A stretch of 64,000 nt of DNA from positions 47,462,012 to 47,526,011 of the forward strand of contig OU342630.1 of the NCBI GenBank assembly GCA_910589415.1. The letters are read 5' to 3'. The notes beneath the pieces were generated by a model. It saw only the letters and a list, made by a program, of their open reading frames with translations, did not search any database and was not told the DNA's origin. The first letter of the stretch is position 1; every line of letters begins with the position of its first letter. Made by a program: the position numbers and the translations under genes. Shown piece after piece: positions 34,563 through 47,414 of this stretch. This stretch comes from Malachius bipustulatus (lineage: Eukaryota > Arthropoda > Insecta > Coleoptera > Melyridae).

Positions 34563-36102
34563 GGCAATAGATATACACATCTATGCATTTTTTTGTAAAT
34601 GGAATATATACTTGAGCTTTTACAATAATTATTATTAAAACTTTAGCTAATATACAATGAAGTTCGGGGTCTTATAATACTTTATTTAATAATAGGTTAA
34701 GCATTAAATTTTTTAATTTAAAGCATATAGGTATAGGTAATAGTAGAAGAACAGAAATAATAGTATATAGCGTATACCTACGTTTTGAAAAATTAGAGCA
34801 CATTTAGGTAGGTACATTGTTAAATTCTAAATTAAAACAATGATCAACGTGGAAATGTATAAAAACATTTTTCAATATTTCAGGTAGCGAAACAACTACT
34901 CTCTAATATCGTAATATCCCGGATTCATTACCCGGATACATTAAGTAGGTATACCCTTCACAAACTTAATCTGATTGTTTTAAAGTTAAGGAACGCCAGA
35001 TGCGACACAATAAATGAAAACAAATGGTTCTAGGGATTATTTACTTGCTCAGAGTACCGTAAATTGAAAGTAAATACCAAGTGCTATTATTGTAAACTTT
35101 TCCCATTAACACAAGCCCATTGGAGAGAAACTAATAAATTGTGATTCACAAGTAAAAATACACAAGTCAGACTTTTCTTTTATAAACTATTAGGTATAGA
35201 TACTACATTAACCGTTCATTTCACGAAATCTAATCAGTATATCGCATACAACTTAATTGTTATTATACTTAGTCTAAAAGCAGCAATTCCTGATTAGATA
35301 ATATCCAGAATATCCTATTAAGTATTAAGTTTGTCAGAAAAATATAATTTTCTTATTCCTCTACCAATACCTAATAGGTAGGAATAAAAAGTATCAGATT
35401 TCTTCGTATTATTATATCTACGATTTTATAGTGCTTTTTAAGTGGGGCTTATTATGTTGTACCTATTTCAAAATAAACTACCTTAGGTAGGTAGGTACAA
35501 AGAAACATAGAAGGCGATGTGTTTAGAATTTTTAAAATAAGGTCCGATCGAGGGTCCAATTTACAAATTCTAGGAACACTCGTTTTCACATTTAATTAAT
35601 TATTAACAAATTATAATGTATATGAAACTAAAAGAAAATCGGCAGCAAATAAATAGAGCCTTCCTCCTAAGAATATTGAATCTAAATTTTTTCAAACCTT
35701 ATCCGACTGTCGTGACGTCTAGCGGTGGAGGGGTTTCTTCAGGGGCTGGGTGATTGAAATTTTTATTACTGTCACTAGCTTGTTAGCTGAAACTGTTTGA
35801 ACTGTATGATATGAAGGTGTTGTTAGCGCCCTCTACTGTATAATAGATCGACTTATGAATTTAGAACTGAGTTCTGAACTTCTCCACGAACGTGATAGGA
35901 AACCTACTCCCTGGAGTCTGTAATGGTTCACTTGTTTGCTGGACAGCGTTGCCGCTATCAACAATATTGCAGAAAACAACTCAGATCTGGAGTAATTCAC
36001 TAAAAATAAAATTCAATAATAATTACAAAAGTAATGCAGTTATTATTAATTTAATTTAATTTTTCTACTCCCAACTTTTAATATGCATATTAAATATGAA
36101 TC
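34563..36102. other. intergenic, no feature recognised
   Basis: AT-rich with TAGGTA-type short runs. No gene or element end was recognised. Confidence 0.35.
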
Positions 36103-36155
36103 ACCAGTGCTTTAATGGGTCTCATTAAGATACAAATTTTCATTAAAGCACTGGT
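36103..36155. repeat. hairpin with 15-bp perfect arms
   Basis: ACCAGTGCTTTAATG and CATTAAAGCACTGGT flank a 23-nt loop. Probably the core of a decayed MITE. Confidence 0.8.
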
Positions 36156-36824
36156 CAAGCTATCCAATGGCAGAGGAGCATTTGCAATCGAATCGGTTCC
36201 TTTTCGCTCACGATCGGGTCGGCAAGCCAACTGAAGTCACAGAGTTGTCATACTCACGACAAAAATTGCCTTGTGATATAAGTTCTGTATTTCTGAAAAA
36301 AAATTCTGAACGTTTATTTAATTTAGAACATAAGTAACATTCAAAGAAAATTTATCAAGATTTTATGTTACCTTAATTAATTTGATAAGTAGGTATATCG
36401 TGTAAAAGATGGGAAGATAAAGTATTACCTATCATTCGTAGCGCTCCGTGATATAGTATTCAAAGCGGCAACGCTGCGACCCGCGTTGCGCAGGTATCCA
36501 ATATCGTAATTAATGGCTGTCAGTTATTAAAATTATTAATTAATCTCAAAATCGAAGCGTAAAATTCGGAATTCGAACGTCGCATAATAAAAATTACGCA
36601 GTAGTGAGTAGTGCCCTTTAAACTTGATACCAAAACATGTCTCAGCAGAATAACCTTAGCAACGAAGAGAAAATTTGGTACCTAATATGCGTAAGCAAAT
36701 AGCAACCTATCTTAATCTCAATCATCCGCAATTGTACACGGGTCATTGTTAAAATATATAATTTTTTAATCTTTTCTATGAAATAAAAAAGGGTCGTAGA
36801 AAAAATAGTGTATGGAACTCGCAG
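36156..36824. other. intergenic, no feature recognised
   Basis: Mixed composition with no recognisable structure. Confidence 0.3.
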
Positions 36825-36920
36825 ATAATGGCTATTAATACGCTCTTATGATGGTTAAGACACTCGCCTACGGCTCGTATCTTAACCATCATACTCGCGT
36901 ATTAATAGCCTTCATTATAA
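36825..36920. repeat. long interrupted hairpin around GGCTATTAATACGC
   Basis: ATAATGGCTATTAATACGC, TATGATGGTTAAGA, a short loop, then TCTTAACCATCATA and GCGTATTAATAGCC, continuing to CATTAT. The arms pair over about 38 bp with small bulges, around a loop of about 19 nt. Confidence 0.88.
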
Positions 36921-37017
36921 GCTCGTTGCATAATATACTATTATAACTTAATTTAATTTAAATTAAGTTACTTTCAAGTTAATTATAGAAATTATTAATT
37001 TTTTTATTTTGCCGTTA

Positions 37018-37890
37018 TATACAGGGTGTCCCAGCTTATTCGAAGCGGCCTCTGTAGGCCAAACGATGGATTTTTTCCAAAAAAATTTTGCACATTCAAG
37101 TACAGGATCACAATGGGCATAATTTAAAATTATTTTGGAGTATACAGAGTGTCCCATATGACAGTGGCATATCAAAGTTATGCTTTTTTAAATGGAATGC
37201 TCCTATGTTATTGCATTTTTAGATTGTCTGAGAAGAGAAAATAAGATTGGCTTTTACAGTTGTTGTTTAAATTCAGAAGTTTTTGAATTATAAACAAGTG
37301 AAAATCGTCATTTTTCAAGTTCAAGGCCCTGTACAACGAAAACGGTTCAAGATAGAGAAAAACGGCTTACATGTCCCTATTTTAACTTTCTATGTACTAT
37401 CCTATGGTATAGAAACATTTGTACTTTCTTTGATTTTTTTATTTGGCGACGCGTGGAGAAGTCTCAGAATTTTTCCAATTTTTTGTCACCCTGTATAAAC
37501 ATTTCATCCACATCATAGGATAGTACATGAAAAGTTAAAATAGGGACGTGTAAGCCGTTTTTCTCTATCTTGAACCGTTTTCGTTGTACAGGGCCTTGAA
37601 CTTGAAAAATGACGACTTTCACTTGTTTATAACTCAAAAACTTCTGAATTTAAAACCAACTGTAAAGGCCAATCTTATTTTCTCTTCTCAGACAATCTAA
37701 AAATGCAATAACATAGGAGCATTCTATTTAAGAAAACATAACTTTGATATGCCACTCTCATATGGGACACTCTGTATACTCCAAAATAATTTTAAATTAT
37801 GGCCATTGTGATTCTGTACTTGAATTTTCAAAAAGTTTTTTGAAAAAGTCCATCGTTTGGCCGCTTCGAATAAGCTGGGACACCCTGTAT
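37018..37890 (-). mobile_element. 885-bp-family foldback, copy 2
   Basis: It starts TATACAGGGTGTCCCAGCTT and ends GAATAAGCTGGGACACCCTG. The asymmetric centre (GGTATAGAAACATTTGTAC, then TTTGGCGACGCGTGGAG) is inverted relative to copy 1, hence opposite orientation. The right arm lacks the CTACAGAGA segment, a short deletion. Confidence 0.92.
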
Positions 37891-39590
37891 TTATTTTATT
37901 TGCTTTATTGGGAAACAGATTTTTTTGGCGCTAGTAACAAAAGAAAAAAAGTAGTAATAACATTCGTATATTTATTACAATTCCATTGGTAGTTTGTTGG
38001 TATGTTTTTGGGAAACCGAATTCCGTTGATATTTATTTTATCTAAATACAGACACATCAAATTTTCCACTTCAGAGAAGGTATAAATGGGTAATACCGAG
38101 TTGGGCTAAGAATTTTGTTTGTAGATCGTTGATAATCCCACGGCTCAGTTGGGCGAAAAACGGTAATGGAAGAGATTATCACAAATATTTAAACATAACT
38201 GGCCTGGCAAGAAATACCTATGCAGCCTTTTTCATTTATATAGGAAGTCTTACTAGATTCATTTTGAATAACTGATGATACTTGTTCGAAACTAAAAACT
38301 GGCTATTCAAATAAGTTATTTCTAGTAATAAGTCATTTGCTAGTATTAATTATTCTTTTAATGGTTTATTTGAGTATGGGGGGGACGTTTGCTTTTCGAA
38401 TGATGTTTCATGTTTCTGTTGTTTAGTGTAAAATAAATACAGAAATGCACTAAGGATTTAATGTATTCCTTAGAGTTTACAAAATAATACATCAAGTATT
38501 AATTATATTTATGTATTTCTTTCGTTTTAATTTAATGTAAAAATCCGGAATTTCTGTTAAATCTGGCAGTCGTACAATAATAAAAAAATGCTAGGAAAAT
38601 AATCAACAAAGTCTCAACAGGCTTCAACGATTCCTAAAAATTCCTTGATCCAACTGGACCCTAGGATTAAAGAGCCCCCCGTGGATTCGGAGAGCCACGG
38701 GTAGAATGGCCCAACTCGGAAACGTCGAAAGTAATGAGTGTTTAGCAAAATTTGACACGGCAACAATTAAGATGCATCCTCTACTGTAGGAGGTCTCTTT
38801 GTTGGGGGGTTTCGAGTTGAAAGGCAACTTCGTATTTGGTAGAGACTTTACGTACCTATTATTGAGGGGTAGTTGGACTTTGAGATCAGGTAAAAATTTC
38901 TTCATTCTACACTCTACTGTAATAGTTTTCGAGAAGGTCCTTTATTCTGCTCAAACAAACCTAGCAGGCTCTAGGTTTGTTTTCAGTATGAAATTACAAT
39001 AATTTTTGGGTTTTCACTTTTCAGGATTTTTGTTGCTGCATGGGAACTTTTCATATAAAATTATAGTAGAGTTGCTATACTTTTCAGTACGGCAACGCTG
39101 CACCTTTGTCTCCGACGCTACTGACGTGCTACAGCGGGAACTAGCCAAACTGGAATGATCATTTCAAAACGCATAGGTACACGTAATTTTGAAGAGTCGA
39201 TACGAACATGATAATAGTTTGGTCTAGTCTAGTTATCAGTTAACTGATATCCAATGTGGTGCTAGTTTCTACATACAATCAAATGAATAATAGTGGTATT
39301 TCGATGGAATCGTGATTGACTAAATCAGTTCGATGTGTTGACGGTAGATGTCACTATATGTTCAATTTAAATTATATAGGTACAACAAGGTCTATTATTC
39401 ATTTCATTAGGTATGATTATTATTATATTGTTTAACTGCTACATTAGAAGACATTACCGAATAACGAATACGCCTCTACAAATTACACAAATCGTTTTCA
39501 TGGTGACAAATCACAGTTATAATATTTATGCTTATTCCTCGGCTTATTCCTTAATTGAAGTGGGTTGAAATTTATCAATCCAAAATTTTG
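37891..39590. other. intergenic, no gene supported
   Basis: AT-rich. The stretch 38620-38920 is slightly GC-richer and open on both strands for about 90 codons, but neither translation shows a known motif. Confidence 0.35.
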
Positions 39591-39830
39591 CTGTGAGATT
39601 TTGTGTTGATCACAAAATTAGGCGACTTAAGAGAATCCGCAAAAAATTATCCATTTATTTTCAACAATAAAAAAGATCGAAAAAATAAAGAAAATTTCAG
39701 TTTTTTCAGCATTTATTTCAGCAACAACTGAAGTTATCAAAAATTTTGTTATACTGATTCTTAATCAGTATCAAATTGTACACGATTTTTGTAATATAAC
39801 CAACCCTGTATCGTTTACTGTTTCCGCCGA
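39591..39830. mobile_element. diverged single arm of the 1813/32563 foldback group
   Basis: TTATCCATTTATTTTCAACA, an AAAAAGATCGAAAAAATAA segment, CAGTTTTTTCAGCATTTATT and CCAACCCTGTATCG run in the same order as the right inner arm of the elements at 1813 and 32563. No left partner was seen. Confidence 0.4.
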
Positions 39831-39845
39831 TATCCCTGTTATACA

Positions 39846-40732
39846 TACAGGGTGTCCCAGCTTATTCGAAGCGGTCTCTGTAGGCCAAACGATGGACTTT
39901 TTCAAAAAAGTTTTTGAAAATTCGAGTACAGAATCACAATGGCCATAATGTAAAATTATTTTGGAGTATACAGAGTGTCCCATATGACAGTGGCATAGGT
40001 ATCAAAGTTATGTTTTTTTAAATGGAATGCTCCTATGTTATTGCAATTTTAGAATGTCTGAGAAGAGAAAATAAGATTGTCTTTCACAGTTGGTGTTTAA
40101 ATTCAGAAGTTTTTGAGTTATAAACAAGTGAAAATCGTCATTTTTCAAGTTCAAGGCCCTGTATAACAAAAACGGCTGAAGATAGAGAAAAACGGCTTAC
40201 ATGTCCCTATTTTAACTTTTTATGAACTATCCTATGGTATAGAAACATTTGTACTTTCTTTGATTTTTTTATTTGGTGACGCGTGGAGAAATCTCAGAAT
40301 TTTTCAAATTTTTTATCACCCTGTATAAACATTTCATATACATCATAGGATAGTACATGAAAAGTTAAAATAGGGACATGTAAGCCGTTTTTCTCTATCT
40401 TCAGCCGTTTTCGTTGTACAGGGCCTTGAACTTGAAAAATTACGATTTTCACTTGTTTATAACTCAAAAACTTCTGAATTTAAACACCAACTGTAAAAGC
40501 CAATCTTATTTACTCTTCTCAGACAAGCTAAAAATGCGATAACATAGGAGCATTCCATTTAAAAAAACATAACTTTGATATGCCACTGTCATATGGGACA
40601 TCCTGTATACTCCAAAATAATTTTAAATTATGGCCATTGTGATTCTGTTCTCGAATTTTCAAAAACTTTTTTGAAAAAGTCCATCGTTTGGCCTACAGAG
40701 ACCGCTTCGAATAAGCTGGGACACCCTGTATA
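39846..40732 (-). mobile_element. 885-bp-family foldback, copy 3
   Basis: The ends are TACAGGGTGTCCCAGCTTAT and ATAAGCTGGGACACCCTGTA. The centre has the same orientation as copy 2. The arms are nearly full length, with a small GGT insertion near 39996. Confidence 0.93.
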
Positions 40733-41279
40733 GTGAGCTTACGAAATAACACGGACCCTATAAGTACATCAGGCGGTTGATTCAAAATTGATTGCAAAGA
40801 TTTTAAGGGCGTATTTTTTACCAGCCAAAAATATGATTTTTTTTATATAATCGTATTTATATTATAAAAACTTGCTTCGTTTTCTATAGATACGGGGGTG
40901 TAAAATAAAAATAAAAAATCGTTCTTTTATCAATTAGGTACCTACTCAAAAACCTTTCAGCCGATTTAGATAAAATATGGTAGACTTATTTGTCGTCATA
41001 AGGATCTTCCTTTGATGGGAATAACAGAAATTTATTAATTTCAGTGGCGTCTCAGGGGGCTACCAATTTGATGCTTATAGGTAAAATTAAGGTACGCCAC
41101 TGCCTTTTTGACAATTTAAATTTATTTTTTAGAATAACAGGTCAATAATGTAACTTTCCTGCTTCTTCAGTTTTATTCGTATCTAATAGCTTTGTTTCCA
41201 AGGAAAAAATCAAAATCTATGCCTGGTCCTATATTAAACCAATAAGATTATTGAGATTCAGTTAATTTATTTTTATAAT
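40733..41279. other. intergenic, no feature recognised
   Basis: AT-rich spacer. Confidence 0.3.
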
Positions 41280-41580
41280 TTGACTTAACAAATACATAGA
41301 AAAGCAGATTTTCACAACAAATGCTGGAAATGGCTGCCTCCTGCCGCGATACAACCCTCCATTCTTCGCCTCATGGAATGCTGAACGCGCTCGAAAATTC
41401 CGGGAGTGTTTCTGACTAACCTCGAAGGCATTAAATATCCTTTGTTGTAGGATTTCAATGGAAGGAACTAGTCCTGCATTATAAACCAGGCTTTTAACAT
41501 GGCCCAATATACCTACAGAAATCCTACGGGGTATAGTATGGGAAAGGCGGTGGCCAAGCACTCAGAACTTTTTGTTTAAA
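41280..41580 (-). pseudogene. C-terminal fragment of a mariner-like transposase
   Basis: On the minus strand one frame gives PSIEILQQRIFNAFEV; after a frameshift another gives IFERVQHSMRRRMEGC and IAAGGSHFQH. Together they are the typical end of a mariner-like transposase of the group also seen at 54376-54992 (there HIRFSLLKRARMCIHEDGRH). The catalytic domain is missing. No terminal repeats were found around it. Confidence 0.72.
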
Positions 41581-42873
41581 ACCGTATAAGCACCTTGAAA
41601 AACTTTCTGGATGAGTCGCTTAGATATAGGCACCTATTGCTCACGCACTCTCCACTTCCTTTTGGGGCATTCATTGACTGGACTAAAAAAGTTCTAAGCA
41701 ATTATTTCATTCATGCATCTTAGCATTTTAAAGAATACAGTGATTCCGTACTATTATACCCACCGAAATATATACCAACAGCATATTTTAGAATTATCTA
41801 ATTGTAAATTTTAATTGTGCACTGAAGCATATTCATTTATCTCCTTTATTCTGGTCATAAAATTATATTACCGAAAACACGCCACGCAGATGAGTTCTAT
41901 TGTTTTTGTTCAGCTATATATCATATTTCTAACGATGTGACTTTAGTGAATGTAGTAAACTTAAGAGAGCGAAATGAAATATAGCTTTGCCACATTTGGT
42001 GTAAGTATAGGTAGGTAATGTAATATTGTAAAAAAGAACTTGTAAGTAATAAAAATTTAATTTCATGTAGATTATAAATCTTTAGTTTATATAGTTTTTG
42101 AATTAAAATTCTTCCGTATGGTTGGTTTAGCACTATTTATTGTTAATTATATACTCTGAGGCGTTAAAAATGCCCACTAAAAACCATCTAAATAGAATAT
42201 TCCCTGTATGACTGAGGTAGGTATATGAAACCCAATTTGATAAATTTATTATTTTTTTTGTTTTTGATTTTACGTACTTATAGGTATGTTCTATTTGCAT
42301 TCAATTTGATGCAGATACTTAAATAACTACAAAAATACCCGTTAAAAATCATAACAATTGTTGCAAATGGCCCCCTCCTACAAAAATTGGGGTGTCAAAC
42401 TAGACTATTTTGCTACCTACGTTTTTTATGTTTTTTTTTTTTTTATCAATGCTCGAAAACGGTTCAAGCAGGCTTTTGACAAGGAGCGCCTTTTTAATGT
42501 AGAAAACATTACATGCCAATGCCAATACATACTGTTTAAAATGCCGATTTTTCTAGTGTCGTATGGAAAATACCAGCAAAAAAGTTTCACGCACTCATTT
42601 CCTTTTTAAATCTCCGTCATTGTCGTGTGGAAAAAATCATACCGCTCAAAAACTAGCCATAATTAAGGGTCCGAAAACAAATCCGTTTGGAATAGACCTT
42701 GACAGAGTCTTAGCTCAATCCACTTATTACAACTGACAGTTTTTGATTCTGTTATAAAGGGTCAAGTAATTTTATTATAGTTAGGTACAGTTGCCAAAAT
42801 ATTGATGAACGTTTTAATAAATAGGCACTTTCTTTATCGAAATTTTCTATAAAACAAGTAAAAAAATTAATTA
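41581..42873. other. intergenic, with a possible old foldback arm near 42440-42620
   Basis: CTCGAAAACGG at 42452 and an ATCTCCGTCATTG segment near 42609 recall arm sequence of the 26473-27580 element. The match is weak. Otherwise nothing was recognised. Confidence 0.3.
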
Positions 42874-43751
42874 TATAGGATGTCCCAGCTTATTCGAAGC
42901 GGTCTCTGTAGGCCAAACGATGGATTTTTCCAAAAAAAATTTGCAAATTCAAGTACAGGATCACAATGGCCATAATTTAAAATTATTTTGGAGTATACAG
43001 AGTGTCCCATATGACAGTGGCATATCAAAGTTATGTTTTTTTAAATGGAATGCTCCTATGTTATTGCATTTTTAGATTGTCTGGGAAGAGGAAATAAGAT
43101 TGGCTTTTACAGTTGGTGTTTAAATTTAGAAGTTTTTGAGTTATAAACAAGTGAAAATCGTCATTTTGCAAGTTCAAGGCCCTGTACAACGAAAACGGTT
43201 CAAGAGCGAAAAACGGCTTACATGTCCCTATTTTAACTTTTCATGTACTATCCTATGATGTAGATAAAATGTTTATACAGGGTGATAAAAAATTTGAAAA
43301 AATTCTGAGATTTCTCCACACGTCGCCAAATAAAAAAATCAAAGACAGTACAAATGTTTCTACACCATAGGATAGTATCTACATAAAAAGTTAAAATAGG
43401 GACATGTAAGGCGTTTTACTCTATCTTGAACCGCTTTCGTTGTACAGGGCCTTGAACTTGAAAAATGACGATTTTCACTTGTTTATAACTCAAAAACTTC
43501 TGAATTTAAACACCAACTGTAAAAGCCAATCTTATTTTCTCTTCTCAGACAATCTAAAAATGCAATAACATAGGAGCATTCCATTTGAAAAAACATAACT
43601 TTGATATGCCACTGTCATATGGGACACTCTGTATACTCCAAAATAATTTGAAATTATGGCCATTGTGATTCTGTACTTGAATTTTCAAAAAGTTTTTGGG
43701 GCCCGTTTGGCCTACAGAGACCGCTTCGAATAAGCTGGGACACCCTGTATA
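42874..43751 (+). mobile_element. 885-bp-family foldback, copy 4
   Basis: The left tip reads TATAGGATGTCCCAGCTTAT (one substitution in the usual ACAGGGTG) and the right end GAATAAGCTGGGACACCCTG. The centre is oriented as in copy 1. Confidence 0.92.
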
Positions 43752-44951
43752 CCTAATATAAATGATATACCTAAGTGAAGTGCCCCCACCCTCCTGGACT
43801 CATTTTTTAATACACGGTTTCTCACTCCACTAAAGGCACTCTATAACTTTTTGCCGGGTGTATCATTTATTTCGACGGACTTTTCCTCTCGATTACTTGA
43901 ATGACTTCGTTAACAGTATCTCACAAAAAATATCCGTGATGTAGTTTGCAGAATCTGACTGGCTATATACGGTCTCGGCTACGAGTATTACGACTGATAA
44001 GTCGATCATCACAGATCTCTTTCACTAAATCGGGTGCTTCGGAAGTTTGCCAACAAACATATTAGTGCAAGATCCGCCGGTATTAGAAATATATACCCTC
44101 ATCTGTTATTTTATTACGACAAAGATTAAATGCTAGATAATATATAGATTGATAAGTCGCACGAATATTGCTTTAGCTAAATCGCGCACCTAACTGAGAT
44201 ATTCATCTCTGAAGAATGAAGATCGATTTTTCTATCATAACAGTCACCCATCTATTTTTCATGTTCTGAAACATCCAATGCGAGATTTTCATCGTAAGCG
44301 ACCATTTTTCTCGAAAGCGGCTCATGTTAGCAATAATTATAACTTAAAAGTATCTTTTTATGTAGAAAATATTGGCCGTTAAAAATGCGAGATAAAGAAT
44401 TTCGCTCATTGTTGTAGATATATTAAGGGCATTCACGCAACCTTAAAATGTCCGCCACTGGTAAAAAATAATATTTTCTGATAGGTACCCTCAATCTCAA
44501 AAACGGTGCATATGCGGACATCTACGTTATTGGAAAATTTTTGGTCCATTTCTGACCAAAGAATCTGCCTTTAAACTTCTTCGCAATATCAAAGATGATA
44601 CTTACACCCTATATACCGTAGCGTTTAAACATAAAGATTGAGAAGTGATCGAAAAATTTTCACGTAACTTCCAAACCCCAAATACACTAAGCTAATAATT
44701 ACAATGCGTTCTTTTGTAATTCATCTCTCGTCATACGCAGAAATGTATTTTTTAGATGCCGTCAATAAATATTGACATTTCTTCATCAATATCCGAATGA
44801 AAAATGGCAAATTATGAATGTTGTCTATACTTACTTCGGCAGCTGCGCATAGGATTTCGCGCACTAGAGCGAATTAAAGCTATTCCGTGCACGGTAAAAG
44901 CTCTCATTCTCAAGCATCAAAGTTATATTTGGCGTACTATACAATACCTAT
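43752..44951. other. intergenic, with a diverged foldback arm around 44270-44620
   Basis: TCTCAAAAACGGTGCATATG, then ATTGGAAAATTTTTGGTCCA, is reminiscent of the arm at 27475-27560 (CTCGAAAACGGTGGGTTTAC). No partner arm is visible. The remainder holds nothing I recognise. Confidence 0.35.
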
Positions 44952-45842
44952 TATACAGGGTGTCAGTTTGAAAACTTGCCACCCCCAGAATTCTTCCTTG
45001 AAAATTTTTTTTCAAAGAAATCACGAAACAGGTCATTTTTTTTAATGTAATTTATGTTCTATTGACGTAAAAAATTTTTATTCAGGGTGTTCCTTGACTC
45101 AGTAACGACGATATGGTCAATTTTTAAGAATGGGATACCCTGTATATTACTTAATACAATTTCAGATTGTCTGAGAAAATTCAATAAAAATGGTTTTTAC
45201 AGTTGCAGTTTAAACTGAGTAGCTTACGAGTTATAAACAAAATAAATGAAAATCGCAGTTTTTCATTTTCAAAGCAGCTTGTTTTTAAAACGGCTACAGA
45301 TACCGGAAAACTTCGGCTTACATGTTCCTTTCTTAACTTTTCAAGCGGTATCCTATTGTGTGGATCAAATTTTCATACAGGATAACGAAAATTATCAGAC
45401 TTTTGATCACTCTGTACCTACCGTGTGTCGCATTTACGATGAAGACACCCCTGTATTTTCGCTATTTGAAGGAGTCGAGGTTCAAAATTTTGTACAGTCA
45501 TGCAGACCGATGAGCCACGCTTTTACGATATCAAACTGAAATTTGATCTTTAAACCCCGCCTACTACGTCTTTGCAAAGAGAGCCAATTGTCGATATTTT
45601 GATTCGCGTTAGAGATATTGAAAAAAGTGACTCGAAAAAGTTGTTCTAAATTACTTTCTAACCTCGGATACTGAGTTTAATGGCAAAATTAGCATTTTAA
45701 ATTTTCCATTATTTTGGTCTCACAAGAAAGTTTTGAAAATTTTATTTTCTAATTTGGTAATTACAGTGCAATGGAAAGTAATAATTGAACAGTAATGTGT
45801 TAAATTTCTTTCTTTTATTACTTTCCATGACACTAACTACCG

Positions 45843-46709
45843 GGTGTCCCAGACTTAATTGACCAGGCCATATCTCATATACAGGTTGAGATAATCAAGC
45901 CGAATAAAAGACATATTATTATAATTTTTCAAGCTGTATAACATGACAGCATGAAAACAACCCCCACTTCAACATCCCTTAAGTTACAGCCCCCACTCTT
46001 AAAAAAATGAATAGCACCCTGTATATATTTTTGTATATTCAAAACCAGTATTCGATTGTCTATTCAGATGATTTTTCAGATTCAAAATTGGTTGAGAAAT
46101 AACCAAGAAAAAGTTCATCAAGGTGGTCATGACTTTCTATCTTAACTTTCTCTGCGATTACTTTTGCTGTCAAAATTTATCGATATTTAGTCATAGTTTT
46201 TAACAGGCAGGTGATAGTTATTATTATAATTAAAGTCCAAACAATTTATTTAATAATTCTGATTTATTGGGAAATTTTAAAAAATAAAACAAGAGACAAA
46301 GCACTTTATCATGAACCTTAATGATGACTGTGACCTGCTAATTAAAAACTATGACCAAAATATTGATAAATTTTGACACCTAAAGTCATTCAGAGAAAGT
46401 TCAGATAAAAAGTCATGACCGCCTTGATGAACTTTTTCTTGGTTATTTCTCAACCAATTTTGAATCTGAAAAATTATCTGAATAGACAATCGAATACTGG
46501 TTTTAAATATACAAAAATATATACAGGGTGCTATTCATTTTTTTAAGAGTGGGGGCTGTAACTTAAGGGATGTTGAAGTGGGGGTTGTTTTCATGCTGTC
46601 ATGTTATACAGCTTGAAAAATTATAATAATATGTCTTTTATTCGGCTCGATTATCTCAACCTGTATCTGAGATATGGCCTGGTCAATTAAGTCTGGGACA
46701 CCCGGTATA
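45843..46709. mobile_element. nested foldback, about 870 bp, tips CCGGGTGTCCCAGACTTAA
   Basis: TACCGGGTGTCCCAGACTTA and TAAGTCTGGGACACCCGGTA are exact inverses. The arms pair almost completely to a centre near 46270 (for example CATGACAGCATGAAAACAAC and its inverse). Internal copies of the motif CACCCTGTATATA and its inverse occur at 46016 and 46520. TA flanks the tips. Confidence 0.93.
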
Positions 46710-47414
46710 GCAAATTATAAAATATAATTTTCAAAAATTTCTTGTGAGACCAAAATAATGGAAAATCGAAAATGCTAATTTTGCCATTAAACTCAGTATC
46801 CGAGGTTAGAAAGCAATTTAGAACAACTTTTTCGAGTCACTTTTTTCAATATCTCTAACGCGAATCAAAATATCGACAATTGGCTCTCTTTGCAAAGACG
46901 TAGTACCTACTTAGACGGGGTTTAAAGATCAAATTTCAGTTTGATATCATAAAAGCGTGGCGGTCTGCATGACTGTACAAAATTTCGAACCTCGACTCCT
47001 TCAAATAGCGAAAATACAGGGGTGTCTTCATTATTTATCGAATTGAGAATCGGTGTGCAGCTCGATTTTTCTTGCTCCGCTTTGTGGTTTGTTTAACCGG
47101 TTTTCGAGTGTTTTTTTCGTGTGGCATTTTGAACATTATTTTGTGACATCACTGAGTACCCCCTGATGTAATAGCAACTAAGTGACTAGTGCTGGAAGTT
47201 GCCAATTGGTGGTTGTTTTTCTTAAAGAAGGCCACTTGTTCCCTTGATATTCTTGTTATCTTCATAAATTCTGTACCCAGTCATATCGAGTATTATCATT
47301 ATCGCAAACCGTTAATCACAAAAAATATAGTTGGATATTTAAATTTAAATTTATTTCCTGATCAGCTGTTCTCTATTTACATTTTTTTTACCTTCATTTT
47401 ACCTTGTTGCTACT

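Noticed and set aside
38624..38905. Overlapping frames of about 90 and 67 residues as coding
   Set aside because: Both strands are open without motifs. I see only a slight rise in GC.
35930..39110. Recurrent GCGGCAACGCTG-like words at about 35946, 36468 and 39090
   Set aside because: Matches are only about 10 bases, with no wider similarity around them.
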